Source: Rhodococcus sp. HM1 | GTDB taxonomy: Bacteria > Actinomycetota > Actinomycetes > Mycobacteriales > Mycobacteriaceae | Assembly: GCF_023218075.1 (NCBI RefSeq) | Contig: NZ_JALPTB010000009.1 | Span: forward strand, 1-64,000 | Reading direction: 5' to 3' | DNA: 64,000 nucleotides | Part shown: positions 46,401 through 53,289 of the stretch, piece by piece | Numbering within the stretch: position 1 is the stretch's first letter | How the letters are laid out: the number at the start of each line of letters is the position of its first letter | Notes under the pieces: generated by a model | Database searches by the model: none | Seen by the model: the letters and a program-made list of their open reading frames with translations, nothing else | Told to the model about the DNA's origin: nothing | Translations under genes and position numbers: made by a program

Positions 46401-46897
46401 GCGAGCCGGCGGTCGGCCTCGCGTTCCCCGAGCACCGCCTCCCCGAGCAGATTCAGGTTCAACCGCACCCCGTCGCGACGCAGCCGCGCGATCGCGCGCC
46501 CGAGCCGCGCGTCGCTCGCATCGACCACGAGATGCCCGACCATCGCGCGCAGCGCCCGCCGCGCCGCGGGCACCACCACGTGCGGCAGGGCGGGACCGAG
46601 CGTGCCGCCGGCCCGGATCGCGGCGCGCAGGTGCGCGGGCAGGAAGGCCGGAAGGTCCCGGGACAGGTGCGCGAGATTGCGCGCGGCGACCCGCGGATCC
46701 TCGGGCCGGATCACCCCGTCGATGAACGCGACCGTGAACTCGAGGCCGTGCGGGTCCTTCAGGACCGCGGCGAGCTGTTCGGCGCCGCGGTCCGGCGGGA
46801 CCGTCGCGGCCTCGGCGATCCACCGTCGCACCAGGGCGACGGTCTCGTCGGCGAGCGAGCCACTGTGGATTCGGGGCTCGTGCGTGCTGTCGGTCAT
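43469..46897 (-). CDS. putA: Bifunctional proline dehydrogenase / glutamate-semialdehyde dehydrogenase (PutA)
   Basis: A 1142-residue fused enzyme that oxidises proline to glutamate in two steps. The proline dehydrogenase (FAD, TIM barrel) spans about residues 60-440, with VSIKVSAAVAPHSPWAFDEAVDD, FINLDMEEYRDLDLTI, LQAYLPDS and RLVKGAN-like RVVKGANLPMERVEA. The aldehyde dehydrogenase spans about 500-980, with TPPWNFPVAIPAGSTLAALAAGSAVVLKPA, the Glu in LAETSGKNA and the nucleophile Cys in FGHAGQKCSAASLVIL. The C-terminal ~160 residues form the extra PutA domain. There is no N-terminal DNA-binding domain, so it does not self-regulate. Mycobacteria use two separate genes. GGGAGG precedes the ATG. 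Confidence 0.93.
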   Translation of the reverse strand: MTDSTHEPRIHSGSLADETVALVRRWIAEAATVPPDRGAEQLAAVLKDPHGLEFTVAFIDGVIRPEDPRVAARNLAHLSRDLPAFLPAHLRAAIRAGGTLGPALPHVVVPAARRALRAMVGHLVVDASDARLGRAIARLRRDGVRLNLNLLGEAVLGEREADRRLAGTRALLARDDVDYVSIKVSAAVAPHSPWAFDEAVDDVVERLVPLYHLAATSPSPKFINLDMEEYRDLDLTIAVFMKILDRPEFAHLEAGIVLQAYLPDSLAAMIRLQDWSAARRTRGGAPIKVRVVKGANLPMERVEASLHGWPLATWGSKQETDTHYKRLLDYAFEPDRIANVRIGVAGHNLFDVAHAWLLAGQRGVRDGVEFEMLLGMAHSQAEVVRRHVGGILLYTPVVHPDEFDVAIAYLVRRLEEGAGQDNFMSAVFALHEDESLFEREKQRFLASLADVDGSVPPPNRTQNRLVGPLEPPGPEFANTPDTDPSLPANRTWARQILGRAAGSRLGAAAVAAHTIRTADQLDDLLATATAHGREWGLRAGSDRAEVLERVAYELECRRGELVEVMVSEAGKTVDQADPEVSEAIDFARWYADRTRDLDAVDGARFVPSALTVVTPPWNFPVAIPAGSTLAALAAGSAVVLKPAALTARCGAVLAEAMWAAGVPRDVLHLVRLADHDLGRQLIADPRVDRVVLTGAYETAELFRSFRPDLPLLAETSGKNAIVVTPSADLDLAVRDVVQSAFGHAGQKCSAASLVILVGSVASSRRFRNQLVDAVTSLPVGRADDPRSRMGPLVEPARGKLLDALTTLGPGESWLVAPQRLDESGQLWSPGVRIGVRPGSRAHLVEFFGPVLSIMTARDLDEAIALQNRVDFGLTAGLHSLDSEEIALWLDRVEAGNLYVNRGITGAIVRRQPFGGWKRSSVGAGFKAGGPNYLVGFGSWEPAPHSPVDETVDGVPALLLDAAGLSEAEREFLRRSFASDARVWRTEFSLARDVSALTAERNLFRYRPVRVHVRLGARGTAVELLRVLGAAARCGASVDVSTTAPLSSETTRVIGTFVTSLAIETDAAWLNRIGRPAPDRIRLIGGDTRALAENLYGRPGTAVYHNRVTESGRLEMLPFLREQSVSITAHRFGTPNHLTDGIV

Positions 46898-47046
46898 GGC
46901 AAACCTCCCGCGTCCAGCACCATTGTGGCCGCAACCGCGCGAGGCGGGCGGTGTTGCGCTCATGTCCCACACCCTCGTGTCACACAACACCGGGCCGAAT
47001 CGTCACACCTCCACGAGGACGAATCCGATTCGAGAAGGTGATGGTC

Positions 47047-47979
47047 ATGCGAGTCTTCGTGGCAGGTGGATCCGGGGTGCTCGGGCAACGGCTGGTGCCG
47101 CAGCTCGTGGCGCGAGGTCATCAGGTGACGGCGACGACGACCGGCCCCGGCAAACTCGGTCTGCTCGGGCAGCTCGGTGCCGATGCGGTCGTGATGGACG
47201 GACTGGACGCGGACTCGGTGGCGACGGCGGTGGCCTCCGCCCGGCCCGATGCGATCGTCCACCAGATGACCGCGATCTCCGCGGCGCACTCGGGCAAACC
47301 CGATATGAAGCACTTCGACCGGTGGTTCGCGACGACCATCCGGTTGCGTACCGAAGGCACCGATCACCTGCTGGCCGCGGCCGAGGCGAACGGCATGCCG
47401 CACGTCGTCGCACAGAGCTATGCGAGCTGGAACGGCATCCGCACGGGCGGATGGGTGAAGACGGAAGAGGATCCGCTGGATCCGGAGGAGGGGACGAAGG
47501 CGCGCCCGGGCGCCGATGCGATCCGCTACGTCGAGGACCGGGTCCTCGAGGCGGGCGGGGCGGCACTGCGGTACGGCGGGCTCTACGGTCCCGGCGCGAG
47601 CGACGATCAGGTCGAACTCGTCCGCAAACGGCAGTTCCCGCTTGTCGGCGGCGGCACCGGATACGGCTCGTGGGTGCACCTCGACGACGCGGCGAGCGCG
47701 ACCGTGCTGGCGGTCGAACAGCACGCGAAGGGCGTCTACAACATCGTCGACGACGAACCCGCCCCGGCGGGGGAGTGGCTGCCGTATCTGGCCGCCTGCG
47801 CGGGCGCGAAACCCCCGATGCGGGTACCGCGATGGCTCGCCCGGTTGCTGGCGGGTGATGTGGCCGTGACGATGATGACCGAGGGGCGCGGGTTCTCGAA
47901 CGCCAAGGCCAAGCGGGAGCTCGGCTGGGAGTTGCGTTATCCGTCGTGGCGTCAGGGTTTCCGGGACGGTCTGTTCTGA
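47047..47979 (+). CDS. NAD-dependent epimerase/dehydratase (extended SDR-like)
   Basis: A 310-residue Rossmann protein of the NAD(P)-binding epimerase type. The N-terminal motif is VFVAGGSGVLGQRLVPQL. The chain then reads GLDADSVATAVASARPDAIVHQMT, VVAQSYASWNG, RYGGLYGPGAS and HLDDAASATVLAVE. The usual YxxxK is not evident (AQSYASWN stands in that area), as in many atypical SDRs, so redox activity is uncertain. ATG 47047 is preferred since AGAAGG is eight bases upstream. It is divergent from putA. Confidence 0.82.
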   Translation: MRVFVAGGSGVLGQRLVPQLVARGHQVTATTTGPGKLGLLGQLGADAVVMDGLDADSVATAVASARPDAIVHQMTAISAAHSGKPDMKHFDRWFATTIRLRTEGTDHLLAAAEANGMPHVVAQSYASWNGIRTGGWVKTEEDPLDPEEGTKARPGADAIRYVEDRVLEAGGAALRYGGLYGPGASDDQVELVRKRQFPLVGGGTGYGSWVHLDDAASATVLAVEQHAKGVYNIVDDEPAPAGEWLPYLAACAGAKPPMRVPRWLARLLAGDVAVTMMTEGRGFSNAKAKRELGWELRYPSWRQGFRDGLF

Positions 47980-48002
47980 GCGGAGTCCGTCCCGGAGAAA
48001 CA

Positions 48003-48020
48003 GGTATGCCCTTCGGGTAT
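48003..48020 (+). promoter_or_regulatory. Shared hydrolase promoter motif, copy 2
   Basis: GGTATGCCCTTCGGGTAT, with AAACA before it, matches the element at 24037 before the paralogous gene. It lies 73 bases before the ATG at 48093. It begins soon after the epimerase stop, so the hydrolase gene likely has its own promoter. Confidence 0.5.
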
Positions 48021-48092
48021 TTCGGCCGTCGCTGCATCGCGCGGAAAACGACATGGTGGGACGTGTCCCCACCCGTTCGATCGAAGGTCCCC

Positions 48093-48947
48093 ATGCCTCT
48101 CCGACACGGATTGCCGGTCACCCGTACCGATGGTCACCCCGCAACGATGTCCTGGTCCACTGTTCACGTCGATGCCCGGCCGGAGGTGTGCGGCGTCCTC
48201 GGCCGGGGAGCACCGGTGGTCTTCGTGCCCGGATATGGATTGACGCCCTGGATCTACCGGCATGCCCTGGCCGGGCTGGCCCGCACCGTACGGGTCTTTG
48301 CCCCGGCGATTCCTGCCTTCGCGGCAGTGCCGGGCAAATCCCTCGATGAGCGGACCGTGGCGGAAGGCGCGGCCTGGCTCGGTCGGTTCCTCGATGCTGC
48401 CGGACTCGGTTCGGTGACCCTGGTCGGGCACTCGTTCGGCGGGGCACTTGCGATCCGTGCCGCCTCTGCTCTTCCGGATCGGGTGGCCCGGCTCGTTCTC
48501 GTGAACCCGGTGGACGGAGGACCGTGGCCGGACGTCGGTGGAGCGGTGACCCCGCTCGGCGACGGATCACCGCGGGAGCGGGGGACGTCACTGGAGGAGG
48601 CGTTGGTGCGACGGATGCTCGCTTCGGTCGATACGCCGCGCCGCACCGTCACTACGGACGGTGATCCGGCACCCGAATTGCGCACCGACTCCATCCCTCG
48701 GGGCCGGGGCCTCGACGAATCTCTGGATCGGCTGGCGCAACAGCGTCTGCCGGTAGCGCTCGTGTGGAGCCACGACGATCAGCTGGTCCCGCGGACGAGT
48801 GTCGAATCGCTCCGCGCGTGCCTGGGCGGAACGTCGGTGTTCACCGTCGCAGGCGGACACGGGTGGCCGATCGCCGACCCGGAATGTTTCGGTCACACGA
48901 TGCAAACCGTCCTGGACCGTCTCCCCCTCGAGGTCGTCGTCTCGTGA
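48093..48947 (+). CDS. Alpha/beta hydrolase, paralog of the gene at 24127
   Basis: A 284-residue alpha/beta hydrolase with the same start region (TMSWSTVHVDARPEVCGVLGRGAPVVFVPGYG), nucleophile elbow (VGHSFGGALAIRAA), acid (LVWSHDDQLVP) and His (VAGGHGW) as the gene at 24127. It has a complete cap segment of about 60 residues after LVNPVDGG, which the other copy lacks in part. GAAGG lies upstream of ATG 48093. Unlike its paralog it has no zinc-ribbon partner. Both copies share the upstream motif, so they may respond to the same signal. The substrate is unknown. Confidence 0.85.
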   Translation: MPLRHGLPVTRTDGHPATMSWSTVHVDARPEVCGVLGRGAPVVFVPGYGLTPWIYRHALAGLARTVRVFAPAIPAFAAVPGKSLDERTVAEGAAWLGRFLDAAGLGSVTLVGHSFGGALAIRAASALPDRVARLVLVNPVDGGPWPDVGGAVTPLGDGSPRERGTSLEEALVRRMLASVDTPRRTVTTDGDPAPELRTDSIPRGRGLDESLDRLAQQRLPVALVWSHDDQLVPRTSVESLRACLGGTSVFTVAGGHGWPIADPECFGHTMQTVLDRLPLEVVVS

Positions 48948-48951
48948 GCGG

Positions 48952-49368
48952 CTAATCGGCGATCGGGAGGGGACTGCGCAGCGCCTCCAGCGACGCGATC
49001 TGCTCGGGCGACCACGGCCGCGCCGCGGAGCGGCCGTCCCCGACCTGCACGAGCGTCACCGACATATCCGCCGCGAGTGACCCACCCTGCTCGATTCCTG
49101 CCCGCAGCGTCACCGAGGTGGTGCCGATCCGTGTCACTTCGATGTCCAAGTGCGCTTCCTCGGTGAACAGTTCGCGCGAAAAGTTGCTGTTCACGTTGAC
49201 GACGACGATGTCCGTGACCGGATCGAAGCCGTCGAGCGTGTCGGCCAGCACGCGGTTCCACGCACCCGTCGCTGCTTCGAGCGCGCAGTAGTGCGGCACG
49301 TGCCGGCGGATATGCTCGGACGCGTCCGCGGGCGCGTGATTGTGCAGGGTGACGGTGACGCGAGGCAT
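48952..49368 (-). CDS. Acyl-CoA thioesterase (hotdog fold)
   Basis: A 138-residue single hotdog domain of the 4HBT thioesterase type: VTVTLHNHAPADASEHIRRHVPHYCALEAATGAWNRVLAD at the start, then VVVNVNSNFSRELFTEEAHLDIEVTRIGTTSVTLRAGIEQGG. Such proteins hydrolyse acyl-CoA thioesters. The N-terminus is less sure: ATG 49368 or a GTG two codons upstream, neither with a clear ribosome-binding site. It lies next to another thioesterase gene on the same strand, 44 bases away. Confidence 0.75.
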   Translation of the reverse strand: MPRVTVTLHNHAPADASEHIRRHVPHYCALEAATGAWNRVLADTLDGFDPVTDIVVVNVNSNFSRELFTEEAHLDIEVTRIGTTSVTLRAGIEQGGSLAADMSVTLVQVGDGRSAARPWSPEQIASLEALRSPLPIAD

Positions 49369-49412
49369 GTTCACGGACACTACCGAGCGTCGTGGAGCCC
49401 GGCCCGGGCAGG

Positions 49413-50183
49413 TCAGGACGGGCGCACGGTCAGTACCTGCGAGGCGGTGCCGATCGGCCCGTGGACGTCGTGGATGACGCTGCTCGTCAGCCCGAGACCG
49501 GTCGGCCCGAACGAGACGGTGGTGTCGAACCCGAGCCACTCGCCGCGCGGCTCGGCGAAGAAATGCGCGGTCAGGTCGATGTTGGGGAACGCGATGTCCT
49601 TCGGATGGGCGCGCACGGTCATGCCGTTGGCGATGTCGAGGAGGCCTGCCGCCCCGGCGACCGCGCTGATGTCCTCACCGGCGACCAGGGGGAGCGGGGT
49701 GCGTACCCAGTACGACGCCCGGCCCGGCTCGACCTGCCGGCGGCGCACCTGCGCGGACTCGATGAATCCGCCGGGCCACACCGACGTCGGATCCCACTCC
49801 TCCATCTCCTCGGGCGGGGCGATCCGTGCGAGCGACGTTCCTTCGAGTTCGGTGGTCGGGCGGGTCTGCATCAGCCAGGCGCGCAGGCGCACGGCGGCGC
49901 GGCCTCCGTGTGCGAGGACGGCCTCGACGAGTTCGATGGTGCGTCCGGGACGCAGGACGGCGACCTGCACCTCGACCTCGTCGATGGGGAGCGTGCCCAG
50001 GATGTCGTAGGAGAGCCGGCCGATGGCCAGCCCGTCGTCGCGGCGGGCGTCGCGGTCGAGTTCGACGGCGTGCGCCATCAGCCCGAGGGCCGGTGCGATG
50101 TGCTGTTCGTTCGTTTCCCACGCGCCGCCGACGTGATGCGTGGCCCGGAAGGTGGTCGGCCCGGTTCGTTCGAAATAACTCAT
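49413..50183 (-). CDS. Thioesterase-family protein (double hotdog)
   Basis: A 256-residue protein made of two hotdog modules. The N-terminal half reads TFRATHHVGGAWETNEQHIAPALGLMAHAVE and RLSYDILGTLPIDEVEVQVAVLRPGRTIELVEAVL. The C-terminal half reads IAFPNIDLTAHFFAEPRGEWLGFDTTVSFGPTGLGLTSSVIHD. This is the TesB/acyl-CoA thioesterase-like group. GAGGAG precedes the ATG. Its stop is 44 bases before the start of the small thioesterase gene, so an operon is likely. Confidence 0.82.
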   Translation of the reverse strand: MSYFERTGPTTFRATHHVGGAWETNEQHIAPALGLMAHAVELDRDARRDDGLAIGRLSYDILGTLPIDEVEVQVAVLRPGRTIELVEAVLAHGGRAAVRLRAWLMQTRPTTELEGTSLARIAPPEEMEEWDPTSVWPGGFIESAQVRRRQVEPGRASYWVRTPLPLVAGEDISAVAGAAGLLDIANGMTVRAHPKDIAFPNIDLTAHFFAEPRGEWLGFDTTVSFGPTGLGLTSSVIHDVHGPIGTASQVLTVRPS

Positions 50184-50233
50184 CGGCAACTCCTCGTGCG
50201 TTTGCTCCATGCAATCACGCGCGCCGCGCTGAC

Positions 50234-50285
50234 GCGCCGGTGTGCCTTTCTGGCGGCTCCCACCGCCACTTCGGCACACCGGCGC
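50234..50285. repeat. Palindromic intergenic repeat, copy C
   Basis: Ends GCGCCGGTGTGCC and GGCACACCGGCGC form perfect 13-bp arms, with GGCGG/CCGCC pairing inside. It shares sequence with the copies at 21232 and 30899. It lies between the protease-associated gene (stop 50313) and the thioesterase start, all on the minus strand. Confidence 0.75.
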
Positions 50286-50312
50286 ATCAGCGCCGCGGAG
50301 AGCGGAACTCCT

Positions 50313-50573
50313 TCAGGTAGGGAGGGTTTCGAGGGCGGCGACGACCTCGGCGGTCGAGGACGCCTCGGGCAGGGTCACTTCGAGCCGGGCGGGCCGATAC
50401 TCGTCGGCGTGCACCGCCAGCAGGTACCGGCCGGGATAGGGCGTGCCGACGGTGAAGCTGCCGTCGGGTCCGGACAGGATCGCGATCTCCGGCATCGGCC
50501 CCGGACCCGTCACCACGACGATGCGGGCGAACGGGACCGGGGTGTTTCCGCAGCGGACGATGCCTCGAATCAC
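50313..50573 (-). CDS. Small carboxypeptidase-regulatory-like (beta-sandwich) protein
   Basis: An 86-residue protein consisting of one carboxypeptidase-regulatory-like (transthyretin-type) domain: VIRGIVRCGNTPVPFARIVVV, then ILSGPDGSFTVGTPYPGRYLLAVHADEYRPARLEVTL. Its GTG start overlaps the stop of the V8-like protease gene (GTGA), so the two are translationally coupled. There is no signal peptide, so with the leaderless protease it seems to be a cytoplasmic pair. The domain commonly mediates binding; here it may present or inhibit the protease. This is inference. Confidence 0.8.
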   Translation of the reverse strand: MIRGIVRCGNTPVPFARIVVVTGPGPMPEIAILSGPDGSFTVGTPYPGRYLLAVHADEYRPARLEVTLPEASSTAEVVAALETLPT

Positions 50574-51547
50574 GCCTTCCACGCCTTCAATCGGTCGAAG
50601 ACCGGGCCGGTGATACGGACACCGGAGTTCACCGGCACTCCCGGTGAGACGCCGTTGGTATGGATCCCGAAGGCGTGCCGTTGGCCGTTCACGAGGCGAT
50701 ACACGGCGCTGCCGCTCTGACCGCCGAACGTGTCGACCTCGTAGAAGATCCGTTGTGCAGCAACCGAAGACAGCCTCCGCGAGTGATACCACTGCGTGCC
50801 GGTCGGCTTGTCGCCCGGATAACCGGTGATGTTGGCGATCGACGACAGGAGGGTGTTGTCGTCGTAGACGCCGAATCCCAGCCAGCCGGTTCGGTCGCCG
50901 AGATTCGTGGGAAGGATGAGTGCCCCGATGTCCCAGTTCGAGTCGCCGTTCTGCGTCCAGCCCTGCACCGACCGCAGGCTACTTCCGCTCGCCCGGACGG
51001 AACCGAACGGCAGCGACGAGCCGTTGCGGCCGGGCATCACCGTCACCGAACGCACCCAGCCGGAACCGGGCCCGCTGCCCTGCGCGAACACGCAGTGCCC
51101 GGCGGTGATGACGGTGTGCGGACCGATGAAGAAACCGGTGCCGCTCGCAAACGAGCCGTTGGACAGCTCGATGAGCAGGTACGAGTGGACACGCCACGGG
51201 TAGACGGTCGTGTCACCGATCTGGACGCGATCGTCGGGGAAGATGACGGATTCGAGTGCGGGCTGTCCTGCCGGCGCGGGACCCCACGTGGCTTCGGCCG
51301 CGTCCGGCGGATTCATCCGCAGCAGTTCCTGAAGGTCGGTTCCGGGGGCGTCGGGGGTTCCGGAGTAGCCGGCGAGCTGCTCCGCACCCGACCCTGCGAG
51401 GTCGGCGAGCGCACCGGCCGGCCCCGCAGACGGCGGGGACTGCACGAGGTCGGATTCGGGGATGGTGAGCGATACGGGTGAGGTTTCCGCCGACGGGTCG
51501 GAGGTGGTGACGGCACCATTGTGGGCGGCGGGAAGGGTTGCGGTCAT
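50570..51547 (-). CDS. V8-like (trypsin-fold) serine protease without a signal peptide
   Basis: A 325-residue protein. Residues 1-100 are a Pro/Ser/Ala-rich region (NPPDAAEATWGPAPAGQ). Residues 105-320 are a trypsin-fold glutamyl-endopeptidase-like domain with His151 (VITAGHCV), Asp206 (NWDIGAL) and Ser278 (FGGQSGSAV); GFGVYDDNTLLS and NSGVRITGPVFDRL close it. All three triad residues are present. No hydrophobic signal or membrane segment is seen at the N-terminus, unusual for this family; the N-terminal part may be an adaptor or a propeptide. GGAAGA precedes the ATG. The gene is coupled to the small regulatory-domain gene. Confidence 0.85.
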   Translation of the reverse strand: MTATLPAAHNGAVTTSDPSAETSPVSLTIPESDLVQSPPSAGPAGALADLAGSGAEQLAGYSGTPDAPGTDLQELLRMNPPDAAEATWGPAPAGQPALESVIFPDDRVQIGDTTVYPWRVHSYLLIELSNGSFASGTGFFIGPHTVITAGHCVFAQGSGPGSGWVRSVTVMPGRNGSSLPFGSVRASGSSLRSVQGWTQNGDSNWDIGALILPTNLGDRTGWLGFGVYDDNTLLSSIANITGYPGDKPTGTQWYHSRRLSSVAAQRIFYEVDTFGGQSGSAVYRLVNGQRHAFGIHTNGVSPGVPVNSGVRITGPVFDRLKAWKA

Positions 51548-51705
51548 CGTGGTCTTCCTGACTGTCGGTACCGCGACGAACTGCGGTACTGCCGGGTGGG
51601 GGACAGTTCGAGGATGGGATCAGACGAGCGCGGGCACACGCGTAGCCGACTACGCGAATTCGCGCCGATCACGGCCACGGTCGCGGGTACTCACACCCCG
51701 TCTTT

Positions 51706-51760
51706 CCGAGCGAACGGTACATTCAGTCGATCGAAGGAGACGAGCGGTACATTCGCTCGG
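51706..51760 (+). promoter_or_regulatory. 55-bp two-box element, copy 2 (before the PPOX gene)
   Basis: Ends CCGAGCGAACGGTACATT and GGTACATTCGCTCGG enclose TCGATCGAAGGAGACGAG. It is about 85 percent identical, in reverse complement, to 37900-37954. It ends 65 bases before the ATG of the PPOX-fold gene. Confidence 0.75.
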
Positions 51761-51825
51761 AGGCGATCGTTCGGAGGCGGTAGCGTTCCCTGGTACCCGC
51801 ACGACTCCGATCGAAAGGGTTCGTC

Positions 51826-52281
51826 ATGCCTCGTATCGCCACCGCCGAAAAGGTCGATCGTGATGCGCTACTGGAATTCCTGCGCCCGCGACACCGGGCG
51901 GTCCTGGCCACGGTCCGCTCGGACGGCACTCCGCAGATGTCACCGGTGACCTGCGGGGTCGACGCAGACGGCCACATCGTGGTGTCCACCTACCCGGCGC
52001 GGGCCAAGGCCCGCAATGCGCGGCGGAATCCGCACGTGACGCTCTGCGTCCTGTCCGACGACTGGAACGACGCGTACGTTCAGGTGAACGGACGCGCGGA
52101 GGTTCTGGACATGCCGAAGGCGCTCGACGGCCTCGTCGAGTACTACCGCTGCATCGCGGGTGAGCATCCCGACTGGGACGAGTACCGCGAAGCCATGGTC
52201 AGGCAGAACAAGACCCTGATCCGGGTCCATATCGAAAGCTGGGGTCCGATCGCGACCGGTGGATTCCCGCCGGGGCTCTGA
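51826..52281 (+). CDS. PPOX-class (pyridoxamine-phosphate-oxidase fold) F420/FMN-dependent protein
   Basis: A 151-residue split-barrel protein: FLRPRHRAVLATVRSDGTPQMSPVTCGVDADGHIVVSTYPARAKARNARRNPHVTLCVLSDDWNDAYVQVNGRAEVLD. The pattern LATxRxDGxPQxSPV...K..N...P.V is that of the F420-dependent PPOX group in actinobacteria. F420 versus FMN cannot be decided without structural comparison. AAAGGG precedes the ATG. The 55-bp element lies upstream. The protein may act in redox detoxification or antibiotic modification, typical of the family. Confidence 0.85.
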   Translation: MPRIATAEKVDRDALLEFLRPRHRAVLATVRSDGTPQMSPVTCGVDADGHIVVSTYPARAKARNARRNPHVTLCVLSDDWNDAYVQVNGRAEVLDMPKALDGLVEYYRCIAGEHPDWDEYREAMVRQNKTLIRVHIESWGPIATGGFPPGL

Positions 52282-52308
52282 CCTGGCGGAACACTCCGAG
52301 GCTTGACG

Positions 52309-52332
52309 ATATACAACCATTTGGTTGTATAT
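52309..52332. promoter_or_regulatory. ArsR operator palindrome
   Basis: Perfect 11-bp arms, ATATACAACCA (52309-52319) and TGGTTGTATAT (52322-52332), with two T between. It lies just before the ArsR-type start at 52341, where an autorepressor would bind. A TTGAC -35-like hexamer is at 52303-52307. Confidence 0.85.
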
Positions 52333-52340
52333 TGGTTCTC

Positions 52341-52682
52341 GTGAGCGGAGACGACGAGGACCGGGCCGATGCCCTGTTCCACGCGCTGTCCGACCGAACC
52401 CGGCGCGACATCCTGCGCCGTGTGCTGGCCGGGGAGCACTCGGTTTCCGCGCTCGCGGCGAACTACGACATGAGCTTCGCCGCTGTCCAGAAGCACGTCG
52501 CGGTATTGGAGAAGGCCGGCCTGCTGACGAAGCGCCGCAGCGGCCGGGAGCAGTTGGCCAGTGGCGACGTGGCGGCGGTGCGGTCGGTGGCGTCCATGCT
52601 CACCGAACTCGAGCAGGTGTGGCGCGGTCGCATCGCACGTATCGACGAACTCATCGCAACCGACTCGACCGAGGAGAGCTGA
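52341..52682 (+). CDS. ArsR-family regulator
   Basis: A 113-residue winged-helix regulator: DALFHALSDRTRRDILRRVLAGEHSVSALAANYDMSFAAVQKHVAVLEKAGLLTKRRSGREQLASGD. The recognition helix is around SFAAVQKHVAVLEKAGL. There is no Cys metal-binding motif, so it belongs to the ArsR subgroup that works with SRPBCC partners rather than arsenite. It is encoded four bases before an SRPBCC gene. GTG 52341 lies just after the palindrome. The operon is probably self-repressed. Confidence 0.9.
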   Translation: MSGDDEDRADALFHALSDRTRRDILRRVLAGEHSVSALAANYDMSFAAVQKHVAVLEKAGLLTKRRSGREQLASGDVAAVRSVASMLTELEQVWRGRIARIDELIATDSTEES

Positions 52683-52686
52683 CGAC

Positions 52687-53172
52687 ATGCCTGTCACCGA
52701 CGTCCGACACGACATCGACAACCGAACACTGACCATCACAGCCGATTTCGCCGCCCCGGTCGCGCGCATCTGGCAGGTCTACGCCGACCCACGCCAGCTG
52801 GAGAAGGTGTGGGGTCCGCCGACCTACCCGGCGACCGTGGTCGACCACGATCTCCGGCCGGGCGGCCGCGTCACCTACTTCATGACGGGACCCGAAGGCG
52901 ACAAGCACGCCGGGTACTGGGAGATCAAGACGGTCGACGAACCGACGAGCTTCAGTTTCGTCGACGGTTTCGCCGATCTCGACTTCAACCCGAATCCGGA
53001 ACTGCCGGTCTCCGAGAACGTCTACACCTTCGCCGAACACGAAGGTGGCACGCGGGCAACGTATGTGGCCACCTATGCCTCCGCCGAGGCACTCCAGACG
53101 GTGCTCGACATGGGTGTGGTCGAAGGTGCCTCCTCGGCGATCAATCAGATCGACGAGCTGATCGTCTCCTGA
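52687..53172 (+). CDS. SRPBCC (AHSA1-type) protein, ArsR partner
   Basis: A 161-residue SRPBCC protein: FAAPVARIWQVYADPRQLEKVWGPPTYPATVVDHDLRPGGRVTYFMTGPEGDKHAGYWEIKTVDEPTSFSFVDGF. This AHSA1-like family typically lies downstream of ArsR genes, as here (four-base gap). The cavity can bind a hydrophobic ligand; the natural ligand is unknown. GGAGAG ends the regulator gene and serves as the ribosome-binding site. A strong hairpin follows. Confidence 0.87.
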   Translation: MPVTDVRHDIDNRTLTITADFAAPVARIWQVYADPRQLEKVWGPPTYPATVVDHDLRPGGRVTYFMTGPEGDKHAGYWEIKTVDEPTSFSFVDGFADLDFNPNPELPVSENVYTFAEHEGGTRATYVATYASAEALQTVLDMGVVEGASSAINQIDELIVS

Positions 53173-53182
53173 CCTCGCGCGA

Positions 53183-53218
53183 CGGTCGGCTCGCCCGCAT
53201 TTCGGGGCGAGCCGACCG
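53183..53218. terminator. Bidirectional hairpin between two SRPBCC genes
   Basis: CGGTCGGCTCGCCC (53183-53196) pairs perfectly with GGGCGAGCCGACCG (53205-53218). It lies between the convergent genes ending at 53172 and 53290. Confidence 0.85.
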
Positions 53219-53289
53219 CTCGCGGGCACTCGTAGCCTGCGCAGCGAGTGCGTCGGTATTCGCCTTCCGAACCGGTAGCATCGTCGCGC

